This document shows, one piece after another, positions 14,544 to 16,210 of a stretch of DNA of 16,210 bases. Under the pieces are notes generated by a model. That model saw only the letters and a list, made by a program, of their open reading frames with translations, did no database searches and was not told the origin of the DNA. Positions within the stretch are counted from its first letter, which is position 1; the number at the start of each line of letters is the position of its first letter. Position numbers and translations under genes: made by a program. This DNA is from CAWEEP01 sp963808125 (GTDB taxonomy: Bacteria > Chloroflexota > Dormibacteria > Aeolococcales > Aeolococcaceae), in the NCBI GenBank assembly GCA_963808125.1, contig CAWEEP010000022.1:1-16210 (forward strand), read 5' to 3'.

Positions 14544-15576
14544 CCCGGCCGGGGCGGTGCTCCTCGTCGGGCGTCGCGGCGGCATCGCCGAGGCCCTGGT
14601 GGAGCGGGCGGGCATCCCCCTGGAGACCCTGGACATCCGGGGTGTGGACCTCACCCGGCCGCTCAGCGTCGCCGGTTTCGGGCTGCGCCTCCCGCGGGCC
14701 GTCCGCGAGGCCCGCCGGCTGATCCAGCGCTTCGCCCCCGACGTCGTCGTCGGCGCCGCCGGCTACGTCTCCCTGCCCGTGGTCATCGCCGCCGACCGCG
14801 AGAGGATCCCCGTGCTCCTCCTGGAGCAGAACGCCCTCCCCGGAAGGGCCACCCGCCTCCTGGCCCGCCGGGCGGCGGGGGTCGCCGTCTCCTTCGAGGG
14901 GACGGCGCGACGCCTGCCGGGGCGGCCGGTGACCGTCACCGGAAACCCGGTGCGCCGCGAGTTCCGTGGCAGCCCCACGCCGCTCGAGGGAGCGTGCCGG
15001 CGGATCCTCGTCTGGGGTGGTTCCCAGGGCGCCCGCCGCATCAACCGGGCACTTGCCGCCTGCGCCGGCCCGCTGCTGCACGCCCATCCGGAGCTGGAGC
15101 TGACGCACCAATGCGGCCAGCTGGACGAGGCGGAGATGCGCACCGCCCGCGAGGCTCTGGATGCCGACCTGCGCCGCCGATGGCAGCTCCAGCCCTTCTA
15201 CACGGACCCCGCCGATCGCATCGCCTGGGCCGACGTGGTGGTGATGCGGGCGGGTGGCTCCTCACTCGCCGAGGTCAGCGCCCTGGGCCGGCCCATGATC
15301 GTCGTGCCCTACCCCCACGCCCGCGACCACCAGAGGCACAATGCGGCGCCCTACGCCGACGCCGGGGCGGCGGTGGTCGTCCCCGACGCGGAGTGCGACG
15401 GTCCGCGGCTTCAGGCCGAGATCGAGGCCCTGCTCAGCGATCCTGAGCGGTGGCTGGCGATGGCCGGGCACAGCCGCGCCATGGGCCGGCCGGAGGCGAC
15501 CGAGCAGGTGGCGGCGCTGGTGGCCTCGCTGGCCGCGAACCCGCCGTCGCGTCGCTTGCGCCGGGGGCGCCGGTGA
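14461..15576 (+). CDS. murG: UDP-GlcNAc:lipid I GlcNAc transferase MurG
   Basis: A membrane-associated GT28 glycosyltransferase that converts lipid I to lipid II. The N-terminal glycine-rich motif is IAGGGTGGHLTPALAVAEEL (residues 5-24). RFAPDVVVGAAGYVSLPVVI and LLEQNALPGRATRLLAR follow. The C-terminal domain has VWGGSQGARRIN, then MRAGGSSLAEVSALGRPMIV and the UDP-GlcNAc-binding VPYPHARDHQRHNA. The GTG at 14461 begins directly before the motif, and AGGGG lies 10 bases upstream. Codons 7-9 are a run of nine G (14479-14487), a slip-prone site, but the frame here gives the expected residues. The stop overlaps the next gene (GTGA at 15573-15576). Length of 371 residues is normal. Confidence 0.96.
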   Translation: MRTLIAGGGTGGHLTPALAVAEELRAFDPAGAVLLVGRRGGIAEALVERAGIPLETLDIRGVDLTRPLSVAGFGLRLPRAVREARRLIQRFAPDVVVGAAGYVSLPVVIAADRERIPVLLLEQNALPGRATRLLARRAAGVAVSFEGTARRLPGRPVTVTGNPVRREFRGSPTPLEGACRRILVWGGSQGARRINRALAACAGPLLHAHPELELTHQCGQLDEAEMRTAREALDADLRRRWQLQPFYTDPADRIAWADVVVMRAGGSSLAEVSALGRPMIVVPYPHARDHQRHNAAPYADAGAAVVVPDAECDGPRLQAEIEALLSDPERWLAMAGHSRAMGRPEATEQVAALVASLAANPPSRRLRRGRR

Positions 15577-16210
15577 GCCCCCGGGCGGCGCCGGCCCGTC
15601 GCCACGTCCACTTCCTTGGCATCTGCGGCTACGCCGTCAGCGGCGCGGCCATCCTCGCCCAGAAGATGGGTGACCTCGTCACCGGCAGCGACGAGGAGGC
15701 CTATCCCCCCGTCTCGGACATCGTCACCGAGGCGGGCATTCAGTGGGTGAACTTCCACGATCCCGCCAACCTCGATCGCTGGGGGCAGCCCGACCTCGTC
15801 GTCGTCGGCAATCAGGTGCGGCCGCACAACCCGGAATGGCTGGAGTCGCAGCGCCGGGGCCTTCCGCTGCTCAGCGAGATCGCCTTCTTCGTCTCCCTCA
15901 CCGAGGACCGGCTCCGCATCAGCGTCTGCGGCACCCACGGGAAGACGACGACCTCGGCGCTGCTGACCCGCATGCTCGACCAGGCGGGGCTCGACCCGGG
16001 ATTCCGTCTCGGATCGACCTCCCTCGACTTCGGCGTGAGCGCCCGTCTCGGCTCGGGACCTTTCATCTTCGAGGGCGACGAGTACACGACCTCCCCCTGG
16101 GACGCCCGCCCCAAGTTCCTCCACACGCGGCCCATGGCGGCGTGCGTGACGCGGCTTGAGCTCGACCACCCCGACGTCTACCCGACGCTGGAGGCGTACC
16201 GCGCCCCCTT
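15573..16210 (+). CDS. mpl: Mpl-like UDP-MurNAc:tripeptide ligase (MurC position), partial
   Basis: The first 212 residues of a Mur ligase, running off the window. The start is HVHFLGICGYAVSGAAILAQ, then VTGSDEEAYPPVSDI, PDLVVVGNQVRPHNPEW, the P-loop VCGTHGKTTTSALL (118-131), GLDPGFRLGSTSLDFGVSAR, GSGPFIFEGDEYTTSPWDAR and KFLHTRP. The YPPVSD, VVGN, GVSARLGSGPF and DEY-x5-D-x-R-x-KF patterns are typical of Mpl, which joins L-Ala-D-Glu-meso-DAP to UDP-MurNAc. MurC normally has EADESDGS at the corresponding place. It overlaps murG by GTGA and occupies the slot where murC usually lies. It may still work as MurC in this lineage; the C-terminal domain that would help decide is outside the window. 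Confidence 0.8.
   Translation, partial: MSPRAAPARRHVHFLGICGYAVSGAAILAQKMGDLVTGSDEEAYPPVSDIVTEAGIQWVNFHDPANLDRWGQPDLVVVGNQVRPHNPEWLESQRRGLPLLSEIAFFVSLTEDRLRISVCGTHGKTTTSALLTRMLDQAGLDPGFRLGSTSLDFGVSARLGSGPFIFEGDEYTTSPWDARPKFLHTRPMAACVTRLELDHPDVYPTLEAYRAP

Noticed and set aside
1..16210. Search for tRNA genes and CRISPR arrays
   Set aside because: No T-loop consensus in a cloverleaf context and no regularly spaced repeats with unique spacers were found by eye.

Overview
The window is high-GC bacterial DNA with many GTG starts, strong C/G third-position bias and stop/start overlaps. It fits a high-GC Terrabacteria lineage (Actinomycetota or a relative such as Dormibacterota or Chloroflexota). 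The sequence alone does not fix the phylum.

Left part (1-5640) is accessory DNA. An ECF sigma factor gene is cut off inside region 4.2, where remnants of an IS1380-type element begin. A TetR regulator (minus strand) faces a DrrA/DrrB-like ABC exporter operon (plus strand). The ATPase has no visible Shine-Dalgarno of its own and may be coupled to a 29-codon upstream ORF. A minus-strand cassette follows: AraC-type regulator, VOC (glyoxalase-like) protein, small DUF1059-like protein. The C-terminal fragment of an IS5-type transposase lies just upstream of the AraC start.

Middle (5618-6703): a GC-rich stretch of about 440 bases with no supported gene, then the RNase P RNA gene rnpB on the minus strand. 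A divergent intergenic region follows, with a good sigma-70-type promoter and three GTGGT repeats at exact 10-base spacing. These repeats look like an MraZ operator.

Right part (6704-16210) is a division and cell wall (dcw) cluster on the plus strand: mraZ, rsmH, ftsL, ftsI, murF, mraY, ftsW, murG, and a Mur ligase that runs off the window. The ligase resembles Mpl (UDP-MurNAc:tripeptide ligase) more than MurC. No murE lies between ftsI and murF, and no murD between mraY and ftsW, where they usually sit. The enzymes present form an unbroken path on paper: Mpl-like ligase makes UDP-MurNAc-tripeptide, MurF completes the pentapeptide, MraY and MurG make lipid I and II, and FtsW/FtsI polymerise and crosslink at the septum, with FtsL as partner. 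Whether murC, murD and murE exist elsewhere cannot be seen here.

Single-base frameshifts recur (IS1380 transposase, ABC ATPase twice, VOC gene, ftsI). The ftsI case would disable an essential gene and sits in a C run, so consensus errors in the assembly are the simplest explanation for most of them.
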